From NCBI GenBank assembly GCA_023515745.1, contig JALECJ010000004.1:186001-250000 (forward strand): 64,000 nucleotides of DNA. The letters run 5' to 3'. Shown here one piece after another: positions 50,701 to 61,755 of this stretch. How positions within the stretch are numbered: the first letter of the stretch is position 1; each line of letters opens with the position of its first letter. The translations under genes were made by a program, and so were the position numbers. The notes beneath the pieces were generated by a model, which was given only the letters and a program-made list of their open reading frames with translations, was not told the DNA's origin and searched no databases. The stretch is from Amoeboaphelidium protococcarum. Lineage: Eukaryota; Aphelidiomycota; Aphelidea.

Positions 50701-51421
50701 AATACCTTTAATGGATTGGGAGTAAGATGTGGTGACTGCTGATTCTTAAAGTGGTATAGATGCATAATCTGGTGTCAATTCTAATAGTAAAGACGCTCAG
50801 CAACCGGCGGAACTTGATGCGATGCCATATATGAAGGCGTTGGTGAAGGAGACTATCAAGTTGCACAAGATTTTGCACAAGTATCTGTTCGCGGAGAGAC
50901 TTAGAGAGATATTTGTACAGATATTCGATCTTTACAATAAGAAGCTCTCCTAAGAGTATTAGAAATTGGATATTTATTCTGCTGGTGCCAAGAGTAGACT
51001 GCTTGCTGATGTGTAGTACTTTATCACAACGCTCTCCTCTTTGGATAATGTCGATTCCGTGAGTAATGAGCTCGAAGTTGTGGTCAATAATATCCGCATC
51101 AAAGACAAGCGCGAAAGGCCATCACCATCTCCATAGCCGTCTCTTTAATAGTAGCAGCAGATGTAGTAGTAGTAGTAGTAGTAGTAGAAGGCTCTGCCAT
51201 AAATTGCCGTAAATCAATAGCCACCCTCCAATCAATCCAAACCTGCTTCAGCTGCTAATCCTCTGCTAAGTTCTCTGTCAAATTTAACATCAAAGCAGTA
51301 AAATCAATCTCAAGACAATCTGGGTGTACCTGGTAAAAAGTTTGGATTCTCTGCCTCTTTTGCATCTTTCACGCGGATGTCTGGCAATAGCGTGAATGGT
51401 TTTAGTGATGCTAAAAAGTGA
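47783..51421 (+). CDS. VPS54: VPS54, GARP tethering complex subunit
   Basis: The product is 1212 aa from ATG 47783 to TGA 51419-51421. A Ser/Gln-rich N-terminus precedes the helical tether: SDRYTEIKHSVSDGD, HYLDTVEVHLVAEISLRS and NVRKTQTTIQILLNHGDYVGALD. The diagnostic VPS54 C-terminal domain reads HVRCGKFLMLRQEQNTQLN, FKLFDLCWRFIACGEEMSGRAC and LKGSVLSQAKSFVQYFHMERMKQLTFLIDEEKW. GARP (VPS51-54) tethers endosome-derived vesicles at the trans-Golgi. Near residue 1128 a glutamine run is coded mostly by TAG triplets (51164-51187). The C-terminal tail is low-complexity. Confidence 0.93.
51164..51187 (+). repeat. (TAG)8 microsatellite coding poly-Gln
   Basis: Eight tandem TAG codons in frame inside VPS54, after a TAA-TAG-TAG-CAG-CAG-ATG stretch. 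In the standard code each would be a stop; here the run encodes eight consecutive glutamines. Confidence 0.95.
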
Positions 51422-51531
51422 TTTAACTATATGTAAAGTTTAAAACTTTTGTATTGACACCACTTTTCGAGAATAATTATTTAAAGCATTGCCCAAATTA
51501 TAGTTTTGTATTTTTACTTGGATGTAATCAA

Positions 51532-51948
51532 TCACATTGGCTCGCCAGTGTCAACGTAGCGAATGACTGGTGCACGCACCGGATTACCTTCGAGATCAAA
51601 CTTGGGAGCAGAGAACCGCTCCTAATGATGATGATATGGCGACTGGCCGACTGTCCATCCCTCGACGTTCTTCATAATCTCTCGCTCCTTCTCCAGCTCT
51701 TCGTGTCGCCACTTCATCCAATCACGATCCCACTCTGATTAGAAGAGTGGAAGCAGGTAGAGACGAGCCCATAGCTTTTCCCGCTTCAACTCTTTACGCT
51801 CCCGCCAGATATCGCCAACCTTAAATAGACCGTAAATCATCGTCAATGTTATACCAAAACCAACGACAGCGGCAGAAATAGGCTTTATAGGAAGATTACG
51901 CCTAATTTTAATCTCTGGATAACCTTGCTTTGGCGGTAAGTCTTGCAT
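51532..51948 (-). CDS. NDUFA13: Complex I subunit NDUFA13 (GRIM-19)
   Basis: The product is 138 aa. The N-terminus MQDLPPKQGYPEIKIRRNLP aligns with mammalian QDMPPPGGYGPIDYKRNLP. A single membrane helix (AAVVGFGITLTMIYGLFKVG) is followed by WRERKELKREKLWARLYLLPLF (mammal: [22 protein letters not shown]), then IMKNVEGWTVGQSPYHHH and RAPVIRYV. It is an accessory subunit of the complex I membrane arm near the Q-module. Together with NDUFS6 it confirms complex I. Confidence 0.96.
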
Positions 51949-52400
51949 CTCTATCTCAGGTATTATTGAATGTTCTATGTAAAATCTATCAGAATTTAAA
52001 ATTCTTAAATATTATCCAGTAGAAGACTAACGAATACTCACTAGCTCTTTGTAGTAATTTGTAATACAGTGTTCAATGTATCACCAGAAAAGGACCAAGA
52101 CTAGGGAACTGAAGAGAGAAAAACTGAACAGGAATAGAATGGGAAGCGATCTTGTGGCCCAGGCAAGAACTGTAAGTCCACGGTCTTTCTCGCGCGTTTC
52201 GTTCTGTCGGATTACTGAACAGAACTCTCTTTCTAATCCCTTCTTCTTCTTCTTCTTCTTTTTAAAGGTCTGAATTTCTTAACATTTAAGTTGAACTATT
52301 CACTATCATTAGATTTGCATTTATACTTTCTACCTGAATATAATTCAAGATTTCTATATAGCACTTGAAATACAGAAATTGAAAACTAGAATATTACAGA
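51949..52400. other. divergent intergenic region, NDUFA13 / STE24
   Basis: 452 bp between divergent starts, including a TTC microsatellite at 52240-52262. No gene found. Confidence 0.45.
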
Positions 52401-53750
52401 ATGTATGATTGGAAGTTGATTTTGTAGAGTAGCACTGTGGCAGTGTTCTTATTTGAGGCTTACATCAAATGGAGATAGTATCAGGTGCTGTCTGCTAATA
52501 CCAAGATGAAGCCCAAGAGCGAAGTTGCTGCAGTGACCACAGAAAAGGATTTCTAGTCAAGTCGTGCATATTCCCAGGATAAGATGCAGTTTGGATTCCT
52601 GGTTAGTGTGTTTGACACTGCACTCTCACTGGCCACTATTCACTATGATCTTCTGCCAATGCTGTGGGATTATGCATGGACTGCGGTGCTCTATGGACTA
52701 GGCAAGTATTATGGACCTATCAAGATTCGTCATCTGCCTCAGGATTATGAGATCACGCACTCTATCGTCTGGATTCTACTCATTGTGGGCATGTAGACTG
52801 TGATCAAGTTACCATTTGGTATATATAGAGAATTTGTGTTGGAGGAACGTCACGGATTTAACAAGCAGACACTGGGGCTGTTTATTAGTGATTTTATCAA
52901 AGGCTTGCTTATATCTGTGCCTTTAATATCAGCTGTTCTCGGCGCCATTCTCTGGGTGATCAATAAGACTGGAGAGAGATTCTATGTGTATGTATGGTTG
53001 TTCCTGGTTGTATTTTAACTTGTTATGATCTTTGTGTATCCAACATTTATCTAACCTCTCTTTAATAAGGTGGAACCGTTGGAGGAATCTGAATTAAAGA
53101 CTCAGATTGAAGAAATGGCATCGCAGGAGAAGTTTCCCCTCAAAAAATTGTTTGTTATAGATGGCAGCAAGAGATCTAACCATTCTAATGCCTATTTGTA
53201 TGGATTTGGTGATAATAAGAGAATTGTGCTGTTTGATACTCTGATAAAGCAGCTGAATAATAGTGAGATTGTCGCAGTGCTGTGTCATGAGATTGGTCAC
53301 TGGAAGCATTCACATGCTCTCAAGATGATGGCTATCGGATAGGTGGACATATTTCTACAGTTTTATCTATTCTCTCTGATGCGCAAAGATTCTGTATAAT
53401 TATGTTTTTCCTTTGGCTTCAGTTCACTCAAGATTGAGAATAGCTGTAGCACTATCATACAGTTGATGTTGTTCATGTCTCTCCTTAGTCCGATAGAGAG
53501 TCTGGTGCGATTCTTTTACCATATGTACAGTCGCCATAATGAGTATTAGGCTGATGAATTCGCCGCACAGAAAGGGAAACACCATATTGGTCATTTGAAG
53601 TCTGCGCTGATCAAACTGTCTAAGGAGAACAAGTCCTGGTTGATTTATGATCCTATATTCTCTGCCTATTATCACTCTCATCCGGGAGTTATCGAGCGGG
53701 TGAAGAGATTGAATGAACTTGACACGCAGCTCAATGGTAAATCTAAATGA
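52401..53750 (+). CDS. STE24: CAAX prenyl protease 1 (STE24/ZMPSTE24)
   Basis: The product is 449 aa from ATG 52401 to TGA 53748-53750, the usual family length. Several membrane helices precede a lumen-facing zinc metalloprotease site: LCHEIGHWKHSH (about residue 294) with the third ligand Glu in NEYQADEFA (about 378). Other blocks include FVLEERHGFNKQTLGLFI, YPTFIQPLFNKVEPL and HSNAYLYGFG. The enzyme cleaves the last three residues of prenylated CAAX proteins, and in yeast makes a second cut in a-factor. Intronless. Convergent with the arrestin-domain gene. Confidence 0.96.
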
Positions 53751-53878
53751 AATTGATAATACAGGAATATAATTACTATCAACTATTCAAAAAACATTCA
53801 ATTATTATTATTTCACCCAAATACAACCAAGGCTTCAGAGATTAAGCACAATATTGTTAAATAGAAATCCATAAACTA

Positions 53879-55573
53879 TCACCAATCTGACTTCAAGCGG
53901 CTCATGATGTCGTCCAGCGATTTATGTAAATCGTCACTATCATCATTGTTCGTCTGATTCTATCCATTGGGGTTCTAATCATTGGACTTGCCTGCCTTGA
54001 TAGTTTCACCATCATCAAAAACTGTCTCATTGGACTGATTTGCGTCACTAGACTAAGCCTTATTATTATTATTATTAGCACTTGCCAAATGAGCAGAGAT
54101 TCTTGGATCTAAATCCTAAGATGCCTATGGGTAATCCGTTGATGCTTGCACGTAAGAGGCATCATTTACTGCTGGGACATCTGAGAATTGAGCATTAATA
54201 TCATCAATCTACTACTTAGACAATGATGATCTTCTCCTGCTACTTTACGTCAATGGAAGATCCAGATGTTAATGCAGTTCTTACTCATCAACATTTACGA
54301 TTGGATCCAAAGAAGCTGAGCTTTAAAATGCACTATCACCATTATCAAAAGGCTTAAGCGCTAAGACAGACAGTGCCTGGTTAGAATTAACATCAACTTA
54401 ATCAGATTACAACTAGCTTTGACTACCGGCGATAGGAGCATCAACGACAGGCACCGATTACTGAGACTATTCAAAGAAAATGTGAAGAGGCAATTCAACC
54501 ACGAGATCCTTGGAGAAGACTGCAGACGCCACAACACGCACAATGTACGTAATTTCAAGTGACTAGCTATTAGTAATAGAAAACTCAGTCGGAGGAACCA
54601 GCAGAGACAGCACAGTACGTCTATTATCAAAATCATAATCCTTAGTGGAATACTACTGCTTTGCAATGACTTTGCGCATGAACTTGTTTGGCATATACTT
54701 GTCGGCAGTCAGACGCGTAAAAGACTTCAATCTCTGCACCAACTCCAAAGTAATAGCACCAACACTTCTGTTACTGTTATTCGACAAATTCACGCACACT
54801 TACGCATTTGAGCCAGCTTAGAACCAGTTATTACGTAGATTGGCACTCAACTCCACCTGGCCTTTACCACCAAACATACCCCACTCATGACATTCACTGA
54901 CCAAAGAAATAGCGGTACCAGCGTTCGGCTTTAGGACCAACTAGTGAACAACTATGTCTTTAGTTTAGCGAAGTACTTGAGGTTCTCCAAAGCTCTACCT
55001 GAATTCAATCACCACAACAATGATGTAAGTGATTGAGCCCAGTTTAGTAGTGACTGAAGGAGGTAGGTCGGCAGGTAACTTGAACTGGTAGTTGAACCGA
55101 GTTTTGCCCTTCTTGGCGCTCAGATAGCCTTCAACATTCTCATTAGGCATCTAAGGAATCACAGCATCAGTTGGCGGAGTGTCCGGAGCCTAGATGATAA
55201 GCTTCTATTGGTGAAATACTTCAGTTCTTGTACCTCTACCAGCAGCAGAAGCTGTATCATTAGGAACAGAGGCAACACCACACAACTACACCACAATATT
55301 CTTGATCCCAATGGCATTTTTACCAACTTTACACTTGACATCGAAGCAGCCAGTGACTTGAGAATCAGTTCTGAAGTCGGAAGCATCACTATAGATATGA
55401 AACTTCAGCTATTTGTGGGAGGACTTCACCTGAGTAGTAGCTAAATACAGAGGGTCTTCAATATTGGGCGCCAGCGTATCCTGACCGCTATTCTACTGGC
55501 CGACACCTTGGTCACCTTCCGCCGTTATAGGATTTACGGACCACTGCGATGCAGTCTAAACGTTTCCCTTCAT
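53879..55573 (-). CDS. arrestin-domain protein (ARRDC/ART-like)
   Basis: The product is 564 aa, ATG 55571-55573. Arrestin-N strands include SSHKQLKFHIYSDA, VTGCFDVKCKVGKNAIGI and NYQFKLPADLPPSV. Arrestin-C strands include GQVELSANLRNNWF, VNLSNNSNRSVGAI, VPPTEFSI and LEITYIVRVVA. The final ~110 residues are Asn/Gln/Asp-rich with a terminal DDIMSRLKSDW. Such alpha-arrestins connect membrane proteins to Rsp5/Nedd4 ubiquitin ligases through PPxY motifs; I saw no clear PPxY here, so ligase contact is uncertain. Confidence 0.8.
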
Positions 55574-55900
55574 ACTGAATAATGGAACAAAACTCAAGCT
55601 ATTTTATAGTTTTTAACAAAAATATAATGCAAATTATGTATACTCTGACGCAAAATAACACGGTGAAACGAAAATAAAACCTCCTCCCTTGAAATTATTC
55701 AAACAGAATCATTATGATGACGTACATTTGAGGACTGTTTTGAAACAAACGCGATGATCCGCAGCGACGCGTTTCACTCGTGCTTCTCGTTACCATTTCT
55801 CTCTGTTCTTGTTCTAATACTGGACGACATATCAGAAGAAGAGAAAATTTGTAAAAATCTTTTATATTTCCTAAGTTTGAGTGGAACTAGTGTATGGAAT
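55574..55900. promoter_or_regulatory. divergent promoter region, arrestin-like / PWP2
   Basis: 327 bp between divergent starts. A frame upstream of the PWP2 ATG stays open back to about 55754, so an earlier start is formally possible, but its residues do not resemble PWP2. Confidence 0.5.
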
Positions 55901-58714
55901 ATGGTGTCTTTTGGTTATCAATTAAATAATCTGCTGGGAGCAGTGTACAAGAAGGGAAATGTCGTGTTTATGCCTGACAAGAAATCCCTGATCAGTCCTG
56001 TGGGCAACAAGGTGTCGTGCTTTGATCTTGTGGGTAGTCTGTCTTTCACATTCCCCTTCGAGACATAGAAGAACATTGCCGTTATGGACGTATCTCCTGA
56101 TGGATAATTCATAATGTGTATTGATGAAGATGGACGTGCTATTATGGCTCATGTGTAAAGACGCGTCATTGTTCATCGTTTCACTTTCAAAAGTCGCGTC
56201 ACTGCCATGAAGTTCAGTCCCGATGGTATGTATGTCGCTGTTGCTCTGCATCACAAACATATGGTTTAGATATGGAAAACTCCACTTTATAATAATAGAA
56301 GAGGAAGTGATAACTTGAGCGCCACTGATGGAGGATCTTTTGAAGTTGAAATGGACTTTGCGCCGTTTTCTCTTCATCATCAGCACTCGGGACATTAGGA
56401 TGATATTTTTCATTTCACCTGGTCCAGTGATGGTTAGATGCTTATTTCTGCTGCGAAAGATATGACCATGAGGTTATGGACTCTGCATACGGTTGAAGAT
56501 TATAAGCCGTTGGTATTGAGTGGACATCGTGATACTGTGGTTGGCTGCTGGTGGAGTGAAGATTATGCACAAGTGTACAGTATCGGCAAAGATGGTGCAT
56601 TATTCATTTGGAACTCTATAAATAATGATGATATGAGTCAGTCTGCGTTTATACCCGCCGAATGTACGTTGAAATTGCATTAGAAACATTATTTTGCCTA
56701 GAAGGGGGAATATGGGACGGCTCAGGCACGTTGTGCTGATTTTCATCCAGAATCGAAACTGTTAACTGTTGGCTTCAGTAATGGCGTATTTGCTCTGTAT
56801 GAACTGCCGGATTTCAATCTTATTCATACGCTGAGCATATCTTAGAAGAAGATTGATACGGTCGCGTTTTCTCTTACTGGTGACTGGATAGCTTTGGCAT
56901 CATCTACACTTGGATAGCTACTAGTCTGGGACTGGAAGTCTGAGTCGTATGTTATGAAATAGCAAGGACATTATTACGATATGAATTGTGTTGCGTATTC
57001 CACTAATGGATAGCTGATGGCTAGTGGAGGCGATGATGGGAAAGTGAAAATTTGGAATGCCAACACGGGCTTTTGCTTCATCACCTTTTAGGAGCATTAG
57101 AGTCCTGTGTCGGCTGTATGCTTTGCTGGCAAGCAAGGTGGCAAGTAGAGTATTGTATTCAGTGCAAGTTACGATGGAACTGTGAGAGCTTACGATCTTG
57201 TGAGATATCGTAACTTTAGAACGTTCACGGCGCCTTAGAGAGTGCAGTTCTCATCTATCGCCGTAGAACCGAACGGAGATATTCTGTGTGCTGGTTCTTT
57301 GGACAGTTTTGAAATATATGTTTGGTCTGTTCAAACGGGAAAGTTGTTAGAAGTTCTACCCGGTCATGAGGGTCCTGTAAGTTCTCTGTGCTTTTCTCCT
57401 GAGCCTATAGTGCCAGACAGCGGATGCTATCTGTATAGCGCCTCCTGGGATAAAAGTGTGAAGATTTGGGACATCTATAGTCGTGGCGAAGGAACGAAAT
57501 GTATTGAGACTTTTAAGCACAAGTCTGATGTATTGGCTGTAACAGTTAGATATGACGGTAAAGAGGTGTGCTCAGCTACTCTTGATGGCCAGCTGCTCTT
57601 CTGGGATCCTCTGAGCGGCGAACATTCTAAACGTGTACAGTTGATTGAATGGCGTCGTGATATTGTAGGCGGCAGAAAATCTTACGATGTGAGGACTGCT
57701 GCAAATTCTGCTCAAGATAAGTACTTCACCACAGTTTGTTATACGGCAGATGGAGCGGCCGTTTTAGCTGGCGGAAATTCTAAATATGTTTGCCTCTATG
57801 ATTTGAATAATCATGTTCTGCTCAAGAAGTTTCAATTGACGCGTAATTTATCATTGGATGGAGTCTAGGATAAGTTGAACTCTAGAAATGTCACCCAAGC
57901 TGGCGTTGTTGATCTAAATGACAGTGGCGATGAATAAAGTGATTTGGAGGATCGTCTGCAATAGCGTCATGCTTTACCTGGTGCTTAGAAAAATGATCGC
58001 TCTTCTAGGCGTACTAAACCGGACATTAGGTGTAAGGCTTTGCAGTTTAGTCCTGTTGGTGCGTCTTTTGCAGTAGTCACAACGGAGGGCTTGATGGAGT
58101 ACGCAGTTAACGAATCGACATCCTTCGATCCAGTTGACCTCAGCGTGGATCTCACTCCCGACAGTGTGATTAACATGGTTAAACAGTTGAAGAAAGGTAT
58201 ATAAACTAATTTAGACTCGTGGCAACTGGCTCTTACCATGTCTCTCCGACTTGGAGAAGTTGGTCTCATGCAGTTTGTGTATGAGAGCGTGCCTGTAGAT
58301 TAGATTGAATTTTTAGTCTAGAATCTGCACACTCGTTACATCTGCAGTCTATTGAGATTGATTGCCTTGCTATTAGATCAACAGAATGGTGATACAATAG
58401 CTTAGATGAACAAGACTGCAAAGTCACCTCATATCCAGTTCCATCTGCTATTCATTAAATCGCTGCTATACTTTCATGGAGAGTTCATCCGTAAATAGTA
58501 CGGTAAAGTGGATTACTCGGTAAATGAAGGCATTCTAAAAGCTGGCTTGAACGAAAAATCATCAATACAAGTAGTGATGCGCGTAATCAAGAAGCATTTG
58601 TAACAGTTACAGACTGATGTATCATCACTTGCTCATTAGAATCTATATACAATTGAGTATTTGAGAAAGCAGTGTCTTAAGAGCGAAGTGGTAAAAAAGG
58701 AACTGATACTTTGA
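55901..58714 (+). CDS. PWP2: PWP2/UTP1, UTPB component of the SSU processome
   Basis: The product is 937 aa (human 919). The start at ATG 55901 gives MVSFGYQLNNLLGAVYKKGN, the canonical PWP2 N-terminus. Two tandem WD40 propellers follow, with repeats such as GHRDTVVGCWW, GGDDGKVKIWNANTG and SASWDKSVKIWD. A helical C-terminal domain (TPDSVINMVKQLKKG, LLRLIALLLDQQNG) ends the protein. As part of UTPB, PWP2 binds the 5' ETS of pre-rRNA and is essential for 18S rRNA maturation in the nucleolus. The 3' end lies 38 bp from the convergent AP sigma stop. Confidence 0.96.
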
Positions 58715-58752
58715 TTGAAATTAGAGAAATCGAATAGAATATAATAAGATCA

Positions 58753-59181
58753 TCATTAGAAAGCATCTATCATGTTTTGCACGTTATCTTTACATTGCTG
58801 TATGCTGTTACATACAATATCTCCATCGACAATAAGCTCGTTTAAAATTAACAAGATTTGCGGCAATCGTTCAATAAAATCAATCTCTGCGATACGTCCC
58901 AGGGATCCAGCCAACGCCTCCATGAAAAATTGTGTCCATTCAAGCCATTTGAAGCATTCACTGCTAACTCCACTTCCATCGATAATGACCATTATAAACA
59001 ACGGCCCATAATTTTTATATACAGCTATACAGATGTCATTATACACAAACGGCAATCCGCGCGGCCGCCTATCTAAAATGCAGTCCATCAATTAATCAAT
59101 CGCCAGTACTTATTTGTCATTACCATACACTCTGCGTAACCGCACCTGTTTGAAGTGATTGAAAACGACAAGTTAATTCAT
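58753..59181 (-). CDS. AP-complex sigma subunit (divergent)
   Basis: The product is 142 aa, the family length (about 142-160). The N-terminus MNQLVVFNHFKQVRLRRVYG shows the longin-type strand. FVYNDICIAVYKNYGPLFIMVIID parallels the sigma core, and WTQFFMEALAGSLGRIAEIDFIERLPQILLILNELIVDGDIV matches the C-terminal helices (family: FVEVLDnfFsnVcELDLIF...iLdEvvlGG). Sigma subunits stabilise the adaptor core and help bind dileucine signals. The divergent middle prevents saying whether AP-1, -2, -3 or -4. Confidence 0.75.
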
Positions 59182-59577
59182 ACCAGTCAAGGACCGTAAG
59201 TTTTAGCAGTACAGCTCAAATCGAAACACTGATGACGATTATTTAGGGGAACTCAATCGAATGGAGTAAGTAACACAGTCACAAACGGTCGCTTCACCGA
59301 GCATGCGAAACAGAACGGATCGAAAGCAGGCGAAGCTTAAACAAGCGACGAACGTCAATTATAGCGGATCGATTCGACGCGTCGCCGATGTTTTGTGATT
59401 CGCCAAGTTTCAAAGTCCGGCCCGCCGTTCGTTCACACAGTCAGTAGTCACAAAGCTTAGAATAAACAGTCGACTATTGTATTTTGTATATCTCTTCTTC
59501 CCAAGTTGCCTTTTGCAGCCACTCGGAAATAAATTACTCTGATTTTACTTGCATTATCTTTTACTTACTTTGAAAAC
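59182..59577. other. divergent intergenic region
   Basis: 396 bp between divergent starts. CpG-containing stretch around 59330-59420 (ACGCGTCGCCG). No gene found. Confidence 0.4.
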
Positions 59578-61518
59578 ATGTTTAGAAATTTCTCGCTGGA
59601 CTCTCTGCCTTCCCAACTGTCTGGATCAAGTCTTCATGATTCTGAGGGTAATAATGATTCTGTGGCACTTGGAAGCGATTCTGACCTGGCTGGAAAGTCT
59701 ATTCAACATTCGAAGGCGGTTACAGACTAGCTTGAGGCAAAGAGAGATGGCAAGTCGAATGATGATAAGTCAAAAAGTGATGAGACTGACACTAAAAAGA
59801 TTTAATTCAATGCGCATGTTGTGAAAGCCGGCGACTTTGAGAGTGAGAAGCATTTCTACCCTCGAGTGCTCAATGCTCAAATCCACCCGCTGGTTGCGTC
59901 CTTCTTCACGCTGGGTAATGAGAGGATTATTGCGCGATATACACACCTGAATCCCATGGTGAATGAAGAGAAGCTGCGTGAAATCTTCAATTATCGCCCG
60001 CAGTACTTCGCTTGGGCCGGGTCTGACTTGTTTAATGTTACCAATGCAGAGGGGCATCGCCAAATGATCGTGATTGAGACAAATAGCTGTCCATCTGGTT
60101 AGAAGAGCATGCCACTTCTGGTGGACCATGAGGAGTATGGCGGGTACGGTATTGTGCTTGAACACACTTTTAAAGGTATTCTTGCTTAGACTGATCCTCA
60201 ACTGGGCCGCCTCGCTGTAGTGTACGACAAGAATGTCATGGAGGCTAGTGGATATGCTGCCGTCATGGCTGATGTTATGAAGGAGGAAGTTTTGCTGGTC
60301 GAGTTCTATATTAATGATCCTGATCCGCCTGTTAAGTGGGTAGACCGATTGATGTATGTCAGAGATTAGCAATAGCAGTGGCATCCTGTACGCGCCTGTT
60401 TTCGCTACGTCACTTAGAAGCCGTGGAATAGGTTCCCTATCTACTCCAGAACTCTGGTGCTGAATAGCATAGTATCATGTCTGGCTGGTGGTAGAAATAA
60501 GATGATGGCTGCAAGAGCATATGAATTCTATAATGCTGAGCTGTAGAGTGAAGGAACAGGGCTTCAGATTCGTATTCCAGAAACTATCCGCAAAGTTACT
60601 AAGAGTGAAATACCCTTATGGGTTGAGACTATGGGCAATCATGCTGTGGTCAAGAATCCTTACTCCAATGCTGGACAGGGTGTATACACCATCACGAACA
60701 AGTAGGAGCTGGACAAGTTTATGAGTGAAGAGCACCATTACGACAAGTTTATTGTTTAATCGTTGGTTGGTAATGCCTCGTGGTCGTCCATCACATGCTC
60801 AGGCAAGTATTATCACGTCGGTCTGATACCTAATAAGAAGTGTCATATATACGTCTCAGATCTTCGTGTTATGGTCGCAGGGAGTAGTGTTGGTGAAGGA
60901 TTTAAGCCGGTCGCGGTGTATGCTAGGCGTGCAAGGAAGCCTCTGCTCAAATATCTGGAAGATGATCCGTCTATCAGTTCGTGGGAGATGCTTGGTACTA
61001 ATTTGAGTGTTAAATTGAATCCGGAAAATAGTGATGGATCCGGTGTGCCTCAATTCACAACGGAAGCTCAAAGATTATTGCTTATGGACCGTAAAGATTT
61101 TAATACTTTGGGCTACGGTGTAGATGACCTCATTGATGCATATGTCCAGACTGTTCTGTCTGTGATTGCCATTGACAAAATGTGTTGCCGCCTAATGAAA
61201 GAGATTAAAGTTGATCATGTATCTGCTAGCCAAGAAGCTCATTAATAGCGACGCTAGTCATCAGAACTCAATGTTTAACAAAATGGCAGTCAAAGTGGCG
61301 GAAGATTTGGCAATAGAGGCTCTGAACATTGTCTCACTTACAGCGATAACAAATAGAATTAATAGTAGCATTAAGCAGGGGACATGGCCTTTGGGTCGTC
61401 TATTATGCACTCCGGAGAATGTAATCAAGGTAGCGACAAAATCCGACGAACATTTGATTGGGAGCTGTTTGAAGCATTGAATCCAGATCCTGCTTTACTC
61501 GATGAAATTATGCTATGA
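59578..61518 (+). CDS. conserved protein of unknown function, ATP-grasp-like
   Basis: The product is 646 aa from ATG 59578 to TGA 61516-61518. The first ~90 residues are Ser/Asp/Lys-rich. The core has [91 protein letters not shown] and [19 protein letters not shown]. The [16 protein letters not shown] block looks like an ATP-grasp nucleotide loop with its Lys. I have a weak memory of uncharacterised homologues with the same ETNSCPSG core in fungi and protists, but cannot name one. Reaction unknown. Divergent from the AP sigma gene. Confidence 0.6.
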
Positions 61519-61755
61519 CCCATGAAAGGAATAGACTTTAAAATATTGCTTTTTAAAACAGATAACCGCTTTATTGGGACCATCATTAATGAAATTATGT
61601 TTGGTCGTACCATGCTCGAAGTGTCTTTGAAGTTGGCATTTCTTTCATATGTGTTAATAAGTCAGCATCTGAGAAATCAAGATTAAAATTTCTTTGACTA
61701 GAAAAACTCAAATCTATTCAATCTAATATCAACCAGTCATCATTATTCATAAGAG

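Noticed and set aside
47784-51421. exocyst Sec8 as an identity for the long tether protein
   Set aside because: The SVLSQAKSFVQYFHMERMKQLTFLIDEEKW block is specific to VPS54.
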